Assembly (NCBI RefSeq): GCF_963576615.1
Contig: NC_088716.1
Location: 58,001,681 to 58,065,680, forward strand
DNA: 64,000 nucleotides
Origin: Watersipora subatra
Lineage: Eukaryota; Bryozoa; Gymnolaemata; Cheilostomatida; Watersiporidae
Direction of reading: 5' to 3'
Position 1 is the first letter of the stretch; every line of letters begins with the position of its first letter. This document shows, in pieces, positions 23,366 through 36,400 of the stretch. The position numbers and the translations under genes were made by a program. The notes below the pieces were generated by a model that worked only from the letters and a program-made list of their open reading frames with translations, was not told the origin of the DNA and made no database searches.

Positions 23366-26300
23366 GCGATATCTTTTCCCATCACAAGTGCAAGAACATC
23401 TTTAACCCAATCAAAACTGGTATTATATTAATTCTAATTAAAACCATAAAAAATGCAAAAGTGAAACTTGCAACAATTTTGCATTTTTTGAGCTGAACCT
23501 TATTCCCAAACAGTCAACTAGATAGATACCATAAAGAAACCTATCCTAACCATGTTGCGCAGTTTCATGCTATTGTATGGATTCATGCAATACCCATCAC
23601 TCTGACGTTGGATGATTCATATCCAATCTGGCATTTAGTAATAAATGGAAGAGCCTAGTTTTCACTTTGTCTAGGAAAGACCTTCTGATTTCTAATGCCT
23701 TATCATCCCTTCCCAATCTCTTAAGTTGATGGTAGCAATTTATCTATCTGTTTATGTTCTTCTTTCCATCAGGTTAATTTGAACTGATGTCTTTCAATTT
23801 GGAAACTAGACTGTCTGCCCGGCTTGTATCTAAATTTACTAAAACTATATTGACACTGTCTGTACACATATTTTGACAGCACTAAACCAGAACTAGCCAG
23901 TGAATGATTACTGCGTGTTCGGGCAGTGTGGAGAAATAAAATGTTTTCATTCTTGAATTCAACTCAAGCTTTCCTAGATATCATTTCATGAAGGTGCTCT
24001 ACATTATCCTAGTCGTAATGTGATTCTCAAATGTAGGAACAGAGACTAGCATTTTCACTGATTGTCCTTGAGCCTTTTAAAAAAGTTGCAACTAAAAATC
24101 ATTCTTAGATCACCCACGCTAATACAATTGTGAGCCTCAATGAGAGAGCTGCGCCAGACATTATAAGGTAATATATTTACTTTATAAGAGAATAAATAGA
24201 GTAGTCTACAGTTTTGAAATCAAACAGAACTTGGGAATAAATAGTTAACTACCGTAACATAGGCCTACTCCTACACTGAATATACCCTGCAATTGGTGTA
24301 ATGTCAAACAAGATGAAGCGTGGCAAACTTATGTGACAACCTTTATTAGGAATTTGTTTTTTGGATAACAGAACAGAAACCTTCTTATTAAGTGACGATA
24401 GCTCTGAGAAGAGCTGAAGAGTATAGGTAACGGCATAACAATTTTCGCTTATGGGTCACATCTGTGAATGTGACTCTGGTGGCCGAGCCCCAGTTGACAA
24501 GGAATGATTGCTACAAAGTCCCTTGGTCCCCTAAAATATCTACATTCCTGGCAGGAATGTCTAGAAATGACTAGAAAAATTAAGTTTCCTGTTTTGCTGT
24601 ACTTAGTGTACATACCAATGCAGTGCCAGTGAATATTCCTCTATATGAAGCAATAGTTATACTATGTATTCTGATATTCTGTTGTTTACATTTGTTCATA
24701 ACTTCATACTGCTCACACCCAGTTTATTCTACTCATGTTGTGCTCATCTGTTGTCTTTACTAACTCTGCGGAGAACATGAATTGTTCAGTGACTGACATA
24801 AAAATGATTTCTATTTGTTTCTCCTAAACAATCGGCATGATTTTACCAATTCTTCTATAAGTCCTTCCATTTTCCCTCTTTGATTTTCAATGTTTTAATT
24901 TAAATGTGTTTATTTGAAGTTTTATAATATTTCCATGAGCAATATTTTCTAGTTTGTAGTTTTCAAAAAACTTTTTATACTGATGTACAACTTAGCTAAA
25001 TATCGATTTAACTCTAACAACCCTATACTACACTAGTGGACCTGGGGGCCATAAAGGTTGATGGTGAAAAAATCTGAGAAATCACAAAGCTTGCATTAAA
25101 ACAGCATTTCAAATGCTGCCAACTTACTGTCACTAGATAACAATTAGGCATACAGCTATGTATCGCCTACCGAAAGATACTACAACAGATAGCAAAAAAA
25201 TGACAAACCAGAGCTGCTGGTTATCTGGGCATAAAGCTCTTTGAATTCAGAATTTTCGCTGTGAAATTATGAGGTTTTGAATACAGCAAACCATAGTATC
25301 ATAGACATTCATGAAATTTGAACAAAAATTGAGTAAATACGGTCAGTAATAAAAGGCAACACTGTAAGAGTTTGTTAAGTAACCTACCCTTTGATGAGAT
25401 GCAGTGTCAAGTGCGATGGATGGTTTGGTTGCATTAAAATAAGTTATTTCCATAGCTATTGGTTATGTAAACCACCAAAATATTAAATGCATTTGAAGCT
25501 TTTAATAGTCCTTAATCCACAGAGCTGCTAGCTTTATAACCTACACATATATAACAACCTACTTCAGCAGAGGAAAGAGAATGCAGTGCCGGTGTGGTAA
25601 CCAAGTTCATCCAACCTACAATGGCCTTGCAATGTGATCGGAGCAGATGTCAGCATCTGTAAGCTGAAAATTCTAATCTCGCATGAGATTGGCTTGATCT
25701 CTTAGCAACCTATTATTGACTCACCAGAGAAGAATATTGGAGGGTGATGACTCGACTTTATCAACGCTTTGAAGCCTGAACCGGAAATAGTTCGGAAGAT
25801 GTTTCCCCATATGATCCCACACCTGAGAAAGCTCATTTGAGTAGTTTCACTTCATCTTAGCCCACTTCTACTTTACGAGAAGACTACAAAATTTTAATCA
25901 GTTTGTGCTTAATGCCTTCTTAGCATAATTCTTAGTTTAGGGCCGATCCAAGCTGCTAGCTTGTGTATGGCAGAAATACTGAGGGCATTTCAAACCAGCT
26001 GGGAAACAAAAAGTTGTTGACTGGAAATTAGTTTCTAACACACTAACTTAATTTCTTGATAACTGAAGCTCAGAAATACATTTATATAATCCTCCAGGTA
26101 GGTAGGCTACTTCTACGTCCAAACAATCATACTAAGTCAGAATCTATTGCCCCTACAAACCAGAAAATCAATTCAATATCAGAAAAACAAAAATCAAAAT
26201 AAAAATGTATTTTGATTTCAATCATTTTGAAGACTACCCAATGAGGCTCACATTTCTGTGTAACTATGCAAACAAGTTTTATTGAAAAAATTATACACTT

Positions 26301-27418
26301 GCATCAATGATGGAACAAAACATACTCTTTCATTTACATACATTCAAGCATGTAATCTGTACTGCTACAATATCATTAACTACACTTGGGGCAATGGGAT
26401 CATGGCGTGGCTCATAATAACAAAATTGCTAAAAACTATGTCACAAGCTACTCACTTAATGCATTGCTGTGAGTTATTAGGGTAGTGGTTGAAGATGACT
26501 TGGAACCTGCCAGTAATAACAAAAGTGATCTACCAGTTTCTTCTGTTACCTATAAAACATGACTTTTTTGAGAGTGTGAAATAAAAACTATTTACTCCAT
26601 ATGATTTGTTTTTCTTTGCATTCTGCAAACTATATAAAGAACTATGATATTCTAAGTGCTTTCATAGTCGAAAGAAAATTTTTAATACGGTCTAAAATCA
26701 AGGGTCCTGTCTGTATACAAAAGACTAGATCCAAGGACTTGTCGAATTGTTAACGATCTCTGCACTGCGACACTAAGTTCATCCCCATGATCGACTTCGT
26801 TTGTGGTTGGACTCCTTTATTACTCATTACTGTTGGTTAAATTGGTGCTGTAACGGATATGTTTACTTGTACTTCACGAGTTATTTTAATATATGGCTTA
26901 ATAGTAACAAAACTGTAAAACTAATAGAACATACGCAAACAAGAAAATTGTAGTCTTCTTTCCTAACATATCTAGCAGTAGACTTCTTGGATTCCGACGT
27001 CTGGTGAAATGATTCGCAACCTGCCCTTTTAAAGCTTTTAAATTATGGTGCAACTGTAAACCGTAAGCTGTTGAGTAAGCTGTAGTGTCGCTCCAGATCT
27101 GTCACGTCGTGAATAGAGTAATACCTACAAAATTAGCCAGATATGTATACCTTCGGGTTGGTAAGAATGAGCCATATGCAAGTGCAGCGGGATTAATTGA
27201 TGCATACTGGTATAATTGAATCGCCAGAACTTAGTTTTTATCGCTGCAAACTTATTTCGCTATCGAAGACACCGTAGTCGGCTTCAGAGTGGAGGCTATT
27301 AAAATGTCAGGGCTGGGTTTCCCCTGATGTCCGATTTTCCTACGTACTCCGCGTTGTCCCAGTACAAAATTTTAGCCATCTATTTTTTCTTTGCCAGCCT
27401 TTTAAAAATTGTTTTAGA
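23366..27418. other. Head-to-head intergenic region between HLCS and the JmjC gene
   Basis: About 4 kb separating the HLCS start (minus) from the JmjC start (plus). Apart from the pseudo-exon at 24743-24990 and a possible weak SINE-like stretch around 25580-25690, no gene, strong repeat or clear promoter motif is recognised. Short open frames here (for example at 26282) are isolated and lack splice or family support. Confidence 0.5.
24743..24990 (+). pseudogene. Decayed copy of JmjC exon 3 and its downstream intron
   Basis: Aligns to 28231-28490: the exon part shares TCTGTGGAGAACATGAATTG (with GCG for GTG) and TATTTGTTTCTCCT, and similarity continues about 160 bases into the following intron (AATTTAAATG, GAGCAATATTTT/AAGCAATATTTT, TTTGTAGTTTT). 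In the copy the iron-binding His-Thr-Asp codons read Phe-Thr-Asn, one base is inserted about 45 bases into the copied exon, and a stop follows. The copy is not linked to other exons of the gene, so it is a partial genomic duplication, not a retrocopy. Confidence 0.8.
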
Positions 27419-30400
27419 ATGAAGCAGTTTTATCTTTTAATTTTTCACACAATTTGTCTTGTCTCAGAAAAGAGTAGCATATTCGCTGATAGTTCGTCAT
27501 CGACGAAAGCGCCTCTTAGTAAAGATGCCATTAGTGAAGAAAATGGTATAAAGTTTGGCGAACAAGGTTCTTCGCTAGAGCATGTTCTTACTGTTGGTAA
27601 TGGTATAAGCATGTCCACAAAAAGTTTTTTTACAAAATACGTACACAGCCAGCAGCCAGTCATTTTCAAGCAAGCTATTAAAAGTTCTCCGGCATATAAT
27701 CTCTGGAGCGACAACTACTTTTTGCAATTGGATGATATTCCCAAAGATCATGATGTGCTAGTTGAGAGCAGAAAAAAAGAGAACCGATCTGCCCCTCCAG
27801 TTCGCATGCCTTTCAAAGAATTTGTATCGATATACAATGTCACAGACCAGTATATGGTTGAACCAATTCCACCGTTTCTTTTGTAAGTAGCTAGTTTACT
27901 TTGTTGGTTCGAAATTTTTGGAAACCAGTAGGCCTATAGATTTGAATCAATTTTTTTCTGCTTCAGGAAAGACTTCATACTCCCACATCATCTACAATGC
28001 CAACAACTAATGAGAGATATCATTGTGGAAGCGGTAAGTAGTATTCAACCTTGAAATGTTGGCCTACAGTTAGTGTTTAATTTGAAACTAGATGTTATTT
28101 TGTTCTTTGATGTAAATTGATATTGTTGCCAAATGAATTTGTCAGGCCTATCTATCATGCATTGGACAACAATGTTTTAGATTCCAATTAGTTTTTGCGT
28201 GATTGCAGTTCATGTGGTTCAGCAGTGGCGGTACTTCATCTGTGGTCCACACTGACTCTGTGGAGAACATGAATTGTTTAGTGGCTGGCAAGAAAAGATT
28301 TATATTTGTTTCTCCTCAACAATCGGTATGATTTTATCGATTTTCCTCAGGCTTTTTCGTTCTCTTTCTGATTTTAATGCTATAATTTAAATGAGTTTGC
28401 AGCTAGCAAACTTCATGGTAATTCAACAAGCAATATTTTTTCATTTGTAGTTTTTTTTCAAACTCTTTATATTATGTATACATAGAAATTTTGTAAACTA
28501 ATGACCATGTTGACTCAAGTCCTTCGGGTTCAATATAGGCTTTAATGTTTGAAGCATGAAAATAGGAGTAAATATAAAATATGCTGGACAAACACAAAGT
28601 GTTTAGAAAAAGAGCTGATATCTATTTATATTAGCTCATCAGTATTCTAAAATTGTTCAAGCCAATAGCCAAGCTTGTTTCTTTCTTCTCTAAACTTACC
28701 TATGTCCTTATTCGCTTGTCAAAATTCACTTAATTTCTTATGGTAGTTTGTATGCTCGGCTTCTGTTTTGTGCACAGCTGTCAAGATCTTTTCTACTTTC
28801 ACTTGTTCTGCTTGCCAAGTTTTCAGATTCTCCCGTCATGACTGCACCAGCCTTTTGAATTTTAGCTGTAAGAGACAAATAGACAAACATAGACCTCTAA
28901 GCCTAACCTTATCTACATACAAATCTGATCCTTACAGTATGTACAGTATATGTAAAATAATATTTATTGAATGTAGGATTTAGTTCCAATCGATCATCCA
29001 GAAGGAGCTTATTCAGGAATTGATGTGGACAATGTTGACTTGAGTAAGTATCCAGGAGTGCCCCAAGTTGACTTCCTCTATGCAGATGTGGAAGCAGGCG
29101 ACTGTCTATACATCCCATTCAAATGGTATCGTCATTTTTATTATAATTACTTCCTGATTTTTTGCTACTGTTTAGTCTGCAAAACCTGCGTGAATGATAC
29201 TCATTATCCTTGCCCACTTAAAATGTTGAACAATGCTCATAGATAATCAAAGATCGACTTCGTGATATCCTCTAGATTCTTGCTACTTAAAGCAAAAGTG
29301 CTACATTAGTGTGTTGTTGTCTCGTCACAGGATTCACCAAGTGAGGTCGTATGACAGAAACATTGCCGTGAATATCTGGTGGGATACATTTAGAAATAGT
29401 GAATTGAATCTGGATGTATGTGACTCAGCATTTGACCCTGATTGGTCATTGAATAGAGTGGAGTTCACGGGATTTCAAGGACTCGATGGCTCACCTGCTA
29501 TTGTCAGGTAGGACCTGCTCTTCGTCGTAGGGCATTGTAATGCTCTAGTTTAAAGATGAGCTTACACTAGATGTTAGTAGATTTTATCAGAAAGTATTAG
29601 TATTTTTCTATCATTTGTAGCTGTGTTTGAGGTGGTCTGACTGCCAGGATGTGTCAAGATTAAAATGAAGAAAGCTTGATCGCTGTTAAAACGCTCAGAT
29701 CAAGCGAAAGTGTGATTATGACGTCTGTTATAGTTGCGAAGAGACTTCGTTTGAACGCAATAGCTGATATTAACTATAGCAATGATAGCAATCAGTGACT
29801 GTTTCACACATATATTTCTTTGGAGCGTTTTACTGCGATCAGGTTTTGTCAGTTTTAATCTTAGAACGTGCTGGCAGTCAAATCACATCAAGCATCTAAA
29901 ACAATTGCAAATGATAAGAAATACTGATACTTGATAATAAAATCTACTAATATTTTTTGTAAGTTCATCTTTAATGGTGTTTAAAGAATCATTGTAACAA
30001 ATTCTAACATAACTATAACAAATTCTAAAATAACTATAACAAATTCTAACATAACTATAACAAATTCTAACATAACTATAACAAATTCTAACATAATTAT
30101 AACAAATTCTAACATAACTATCACAATTCTAACATAACTAACAAATTCTAACATAACTTTAACAAATTCTAACATAACTATAACAAATTCTAACATAACT
30201 GTAACAAATTCTAACATAACTATAACAAATTCTAACATAATTATAACAAATTCTAACATAACTATAACAAATTCTAACATAACTGTAACAAATTCTAACA
30301 TAACTATAACAAATTCTAACATAACTATAACAAATTCTAACATAACTATACCAAATTCTAACAAAACTATAACAAATTCTAACATAACTATAACAAATTC

Positions 30401-33400
30401 TAACATAACTATACCAAATTTTAACATGACTGTAACAAATTCTAACATAACTATAACAAATTCTAACATAACTATAACAAATTCTAAGATAACTATAACA
30501 AATTCTATCATAATTAGACACAATGAACAGCGCTGCCAATGAAGGAGAGTACACTTTTCAAACTCACCCCTTGGGCCATACAAAAAGGAAAAACTTGACT
30601 TAACCCTTCTAATTTGTAGGCTGTACCGTAACTGCAGTGTTATTAGTTTGCATCAACAACATTTCTCCTTTTTCTGATCAACTTCACTGGTTTTATATGT
30701 GTACACATATACTTGTGCATATATATTGCAAGAACATGTATATATATACATATTCTTGTGTATATTTATATATACACTAGTATATGTATATACATATACA
30801 CATATACTTGTGTATATATACATATAGATAAATAAGTATATGTAAGTGTGTGTATTTTGTTTCAGTAAGAGAAATCAAATGTTTGTATATATGCTCATAA
30901 AAAACTGATGCTGACCGAAAAATACATAAATGAAATAATAATTTAGAACCATAAAAATTATACTATTTGATAAAAATGTGATTAAGATACGGTATTCACT
31001 TAGATCTAAAACAGTGTTTGCGTAGGTTCACTCTAAATTTCATTGTGGACAGACGTTCTGAGGGTAGTTTTGTCAAAACTAAGATTGGTGTGGCTTCGGA
31101 TGTTATTAACCTTAAGTCATAACTTTCCATATACCCATGGAAATCAAGGAATTCAGGTTTAGGCATGCTAAAAACTGTCAGAATTAAGAACTCTGTCAGT
31201 TTTTTATTGAAGCAGGCTCTAGAAAGCCTGATAAAATTCATGCTATCCTTTATTCCATAGAAAAATCACATTTACTGAATGTTTGTCAGTGAATTCATCT
31301 GTATCAACTAGCAGGCATTTGGAAAATGACTTGTGCAGAGAATTACTTTATTTTATAGCAATGTAATACGGAAAAATTGAGTTACATTTTAATGGTGTGA
31401 AGTTGCTACATCAAAATACATGTATATTCTATTTCCTTTCAAAAATAACATTTTTAACACAAGAAATATCTGGAGATGTTTTATCTTTCAGTGGAAATAT
31501 CATAAGCTGATCACAATACAATGGTCTGATTGGTTATGCTTTAAACCAGAAAAATTTGTGAAACATTTTTCTTACGTTAGAAAAATTGCTGGACATCAAT
31601 TGACAGCAGCTAGAAGAATTAAATGCCAACCAGATAACAGAATGTTGGGAGAGGTTAACTAAAAAATTGTTGAGTTATGTAACCGTTGGATGCGGATTAC
31701 CTGCTGTCAAACTTGTTCATAATGCTAGCAGTAGTATACAACAGCAGGTATGCTGCCCTTTGCTCGTTGTCCATTCATAGTCAGTGCGCTAATAATTCGT
31801 TCAATGTCTTGACATACGTCACAATCTGATAATTTCGTACCAAAACTTTATGTGATCTATTCTGTAGGGACCACATAACCGATATCATGAAGTCAGAATC
31901 CAGTGACTTTGATAGCTTTGTGATCAAGCTTGGGGTGCAGGTAGGTAAAATTTCTTTATTTTTTCTTTGTATAAACACACGTAAGAACCTTTTACCACAT
32001 CTGCAAATGTTATGTATAATAAAAACTTATCAAATAGCTATTTTAGTTATGTTCTCAAGGGAATTGTGACAGTATTGTTATCAGACAGAGTAAACACAGA
32101 ATAAGAATTATTCACCAAGGTAGTGATAGCTGATGATTAAATGTGTTAGCAATTCCCTTGAGGTTTTCACAAAGCATAACCTCAAGGCCATGCTTGCTTT
32201 ATACTTGTAATGTAGTTTAAAAATATTTATCTAGTTTGCTTTTGTCACGAAATTGTATTTGTGGGCTGACAGTTTTTTGGAACCTGACAGTACCACTTTG
32301 TGATCTGAAAAGGCTGATTTGAGGTATAACAGCGTTGATTTGTGGTATCGCAACATTGATTTGTGGTATAAAAGCGTTGATTTTGGTCTGACAATGTAGA
32401 GTACATTAATTTCTACTCCAATAAGAGTCAGTATAAGTAGGTTGTATGCTCAGTCTTTTAACACATAAAGTACATCTAGTGTTTTTGTTACTACGTGTAC
32501 CTGCATTTCTAGAAAGAAAAAAAATTTTTCACATCCATAAGTGTGAGATTCTGCATGATGTCTGTCAGTTAGGTATAATATGCATATAATTTAGAAGGAG
32601 TTGGTGTTCTTTAGCTAAAACTGAAACTCATGAAATTTTCGTAGTTGCTCGATGAGGAGGAATTCCAGCAGACGGAGGAGTATGACGAGATTATCGCTGT
32701 GGCAAAGCAGGTGAGAGGACTTTATTTTACTACGGGACTTGTTAAGCCGTCCCTAGCTGATTCGATGAATGATGTTCACTTACTGCAGTTGTAATTATTG
32801 AGGCTCATACAGCCTTCAACTGACTTTAGGATGTATGAGAGTAATTTAACATTCTCTCACTCATGAGAGTCAGCGCTTTAAATTACATCTCATTACCAGA
32901 ACCATTCAGCCGAAGTTGGTATTGAAGGGGGTGTGTATGGCGGAGGAGTTTAGAGGATGTAGAAGGGAATATAGAAAGGCTGCGGGAGACAGCGTGGCAC
33001 GTGGCATAGAAAGGGCTCTGGTAGGGCTGTGATAGAAGTGTGGGAGGTTGTGTGGGTGGTGGCATTGGAGGTGATGTGAGAGTTTGTGTGAGAAATGTGT
33101 AGAACAAGGTACATGAATGGTGTGCCAAGGGGCATGCTAGGGGTGTGATAGGAGGTGTAGGAGGGAGTATGGGAAGGCTGCAAGAAGCAGCGTGGCAAGT
33201 GGTGTAGGAAGGACTGTGAGAGGAGTGTTGAAGGGGAGTAGTAGCAACTAGCGAATCTTTGTCCTTACTACTAATAATAAGTTCTTGTTACATTAATCAC
33301 TATTAGTTTTTACAGATTTATTTTGTGTACGTTACAGAAACGTTCATTTAATTTAAGCCCTGCAGGCTACTATCTTTTAGCATGCTTTCTATCACAATCG

Positions 33401-36400
33401 CATAGCTTAGTTATTATTCCTATTTCCTTTCGCTCGCTGGTGGGTGGTCTTGTGATTATGATGACAAACTGAAACTGACGGTAAAATCAATAAACTGCTT
33501 TATAAATTAAAGAGCAATGGCACACACGTTTCTTTTTTTGCAAAGAGCTAGCAACTAGTGGGCCGCCCATTCTGGTACTTGCCTAAAGACTGCATGATAT
33601 AGAATGTATCTAACAAGAACTTTTCTCTTTACCTGCTCAGTGGCACATGCTAATCTAGCTAATCCCTGTACTCTTGCAAATGTAGCCTCAGCATCTATAT
33701 TTACATTGATGCAATTTAGACAAGCATAAGCTTGCTTTCTGTATATTTCTAAAACATTAAGGTATTGCCTATCCAGTTGGCTCGAATCACCAAAGTCACC
33801 GAGTCTTATTTGTCGAGTAAGGGACACATCCCTTGCTATGGTTTAGTACATTCTGAAAACTATACACATGTTTTACCACCTTCTGTCTATGTAAACACAC
33901 AGACTGGCTGTATGGATACCAGTTGTCTCTAAACTGAGGTACAATCGAAATCATTAGCAGTTAGGAAATACTTTCCTGGTCTTACATTTGGGAGTACTTG
34001 AGCCCCTGCGGTGACAAATCCTGGTCTACTACAAATGCGGATAACTACCAGCTGAATTATCTAAACACCTAGCTAACATCCCTTGAACATAATTATATAT
34101 TTATATATAAGATAATATATTTATGTAGTTTATATACATAAACACACTCCGATATCAATTGGAAAAAGCTGTTTACAGTAGATTATGTAGTAAAAACTTC
34201 AAAGTTTACAGTTTGCATCTGCAAACAGAATAAACCGAATCAATGAATAAAAAAATTTGAAGTTGTGGCTATGAAGATAAAACAGCAGAGGTTTAAATGA
34301 TTCTTATCATTTTTGAAGTTTTCTATTGCAATCTTTTAGTGCAATGATATCTAACAAAGTTTTACTGGCTAAAAATGTTTAGTTATATAGCATTTAACAA
34401 CAACCTGTTTTTATCTCTGTAATAAACAGTTGGGTTCAATAAACAGTTATTAACTGGTGGACTTATCGGTGATTGGATTTTCTCTCAAATTACGACTTGA
34501 ATGCTAAAAAGGAAGGAAAGAGTGCCAACTCTAAACAAGGCTATAGTTTAACATAAACATTACAGGGCATTGGGTGATGTAGGTGTTTGTTATGGCCTGC
34601 TCTTTGCCTATGTTGTTTGATGATACTTAGAAAAACTTTATCAGCTGCATTTGGTACTGTATTATCCCTAGATCGCCGCCACATGATGGAATATACTGCA
34701 TGGTAATCTTAGGATTAATGGTAATGGTATCGGCAAGACCAATTCAGAATGATAAAACTTGCTGAGGTCCAAGACATAACTAGGTTGGCCCTGAAACAAG
34801 CCTTGCAGATACAGATGAAAGGGTTTGTAGGCTAAGGTTGATGAATTATAATCCCATTATCAGTTACACAGCTGACTTTTTTCATGGGCCTACCCTCAGG
34901 TTAGTGGGTGAGCCTAGCCTCAGATTAGTGGGTGAGCTTAGCCTCAGGTTAGTGGGTTTCCCTTGAGCGTTGCAGCACCCCTTATTTTTGCAGTGGATGG
35001 CTAGCATTGTTTTAGTAGCCCATTGTAGTTGGATTGAAGGCATGTTAAAACTATCATGTCATAATTATAGAGTAGAAAGTGCAAGTATTAAGACAATAGT
35101 GTAGATTTTGGGATAGGAGTGCGTGTATTGGGACAAGATGTTAGAGGACGGGCCAACAGTGTGGTTATTGAATCAACAGTATTGTTATCGGGACACCAGT
35201 GTGTATGTTAGAGCAGAAATGCTGCTATTCTGACAAGCGTGTAGGGTCAGCAGTATGGATATTTGAACAGGAGTTTGGGATTAGGGAACAAGAGTGTGGA
35301 TATCTGGTGTGGGTGTGAAAATATGGGACAAGCATAGCTAAGTCTGAGGCATACCAAACTAAGAACTGGACTGTCTTACACAAAAATATGCTAGAAACTG
35401 ATATAAATGGGTGCCTTGAGTCAGTGGTAGTGGAAGTTTAAAAAAATTTTGGCAAGCTAAAGAGTCAATCCATCAGCTTTTTTGGCGAGGGCCTTATGTT
35501 TTATACAGGTAAATAGGTTAGAAGTGTTTTTCCTACGTCCCGCTTCAATGAGCCATTTGCATCAGGTTGCATCATATTATTAATGATGATACTCCGCCAA
35601 AATGTTTTGAAATTGTGCCTATCAATATGTCCCATGCCTACAATTAATCAAGAGCAGAGTGTGTTCAGCATATGTATATTTGGCTGGTGTGTTTCCCTCT
35701 AATATTCTTGAGTAGATAGCTTAAGTAGAGTTTCTCTAGATATGTTGTATCAGAATACATGTTGTACACGTATTTACATATTGTACATACATGTACAATA
35801 TGTAAATACGTGTCTGTATATAATATACGTACATGTACATATACATATTTTACATGCATGTACTTATTGTACCTGTTTGTTTAGTATGTGCATACTGTAC
35901 ATGCATGTACATAATGTACATGCATGCACATACATACATGTATACATACTGTACATGCATACATACATTCATGCATGTACGTCATGTACATGAATGTACA
36001 TATGTGTATATTTGGCTGGTGTTTTGTCATCATATATTTGTTTGTAAATATCCTACATGAAGTTTTTCTAGGTATGTTGTATCAATATACATGTTGTACA
36101 TGTATGTACATTTTGTACATGTATGTACAAGCATGTATATTACGTATGTATACCATGTACATATTGTACATGGTATACATACGTACATGTACATATTGTA
36201 CATGGATGTACATGTATGTACAAGTATGTATATTACGTATGTATACCATGTACATATTGTACATACATGTACATACTTATGCATACATTTACAATATGTA
36301 CATGTATGCACATATTGTACATACATTTACAATGTGTACATAAACAGATATATTGTACATTTGCATGTGCAGTATGTATACCATGTATTATATGTACATA

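Noticed and set aside
29981-30583. 200-residue minus-strand frame of VIVMLEF repeats
   Set aside because: Direct by-product of the 21-bp minisatellite (a multiple of three); no other coding support.
30996-31241. 81-residue minus-strand frame that looks slightly protein-like
   Set aside because: No recognised domain, splice support or element boundaries; left unassigned.
31420-31662. Plus-strand frame considered as an extra JmjC exon
   Set aside because: Its reading frame does not match the phase-2 exit of exon 5, whereas the exon at 31868 joins directly in phase.
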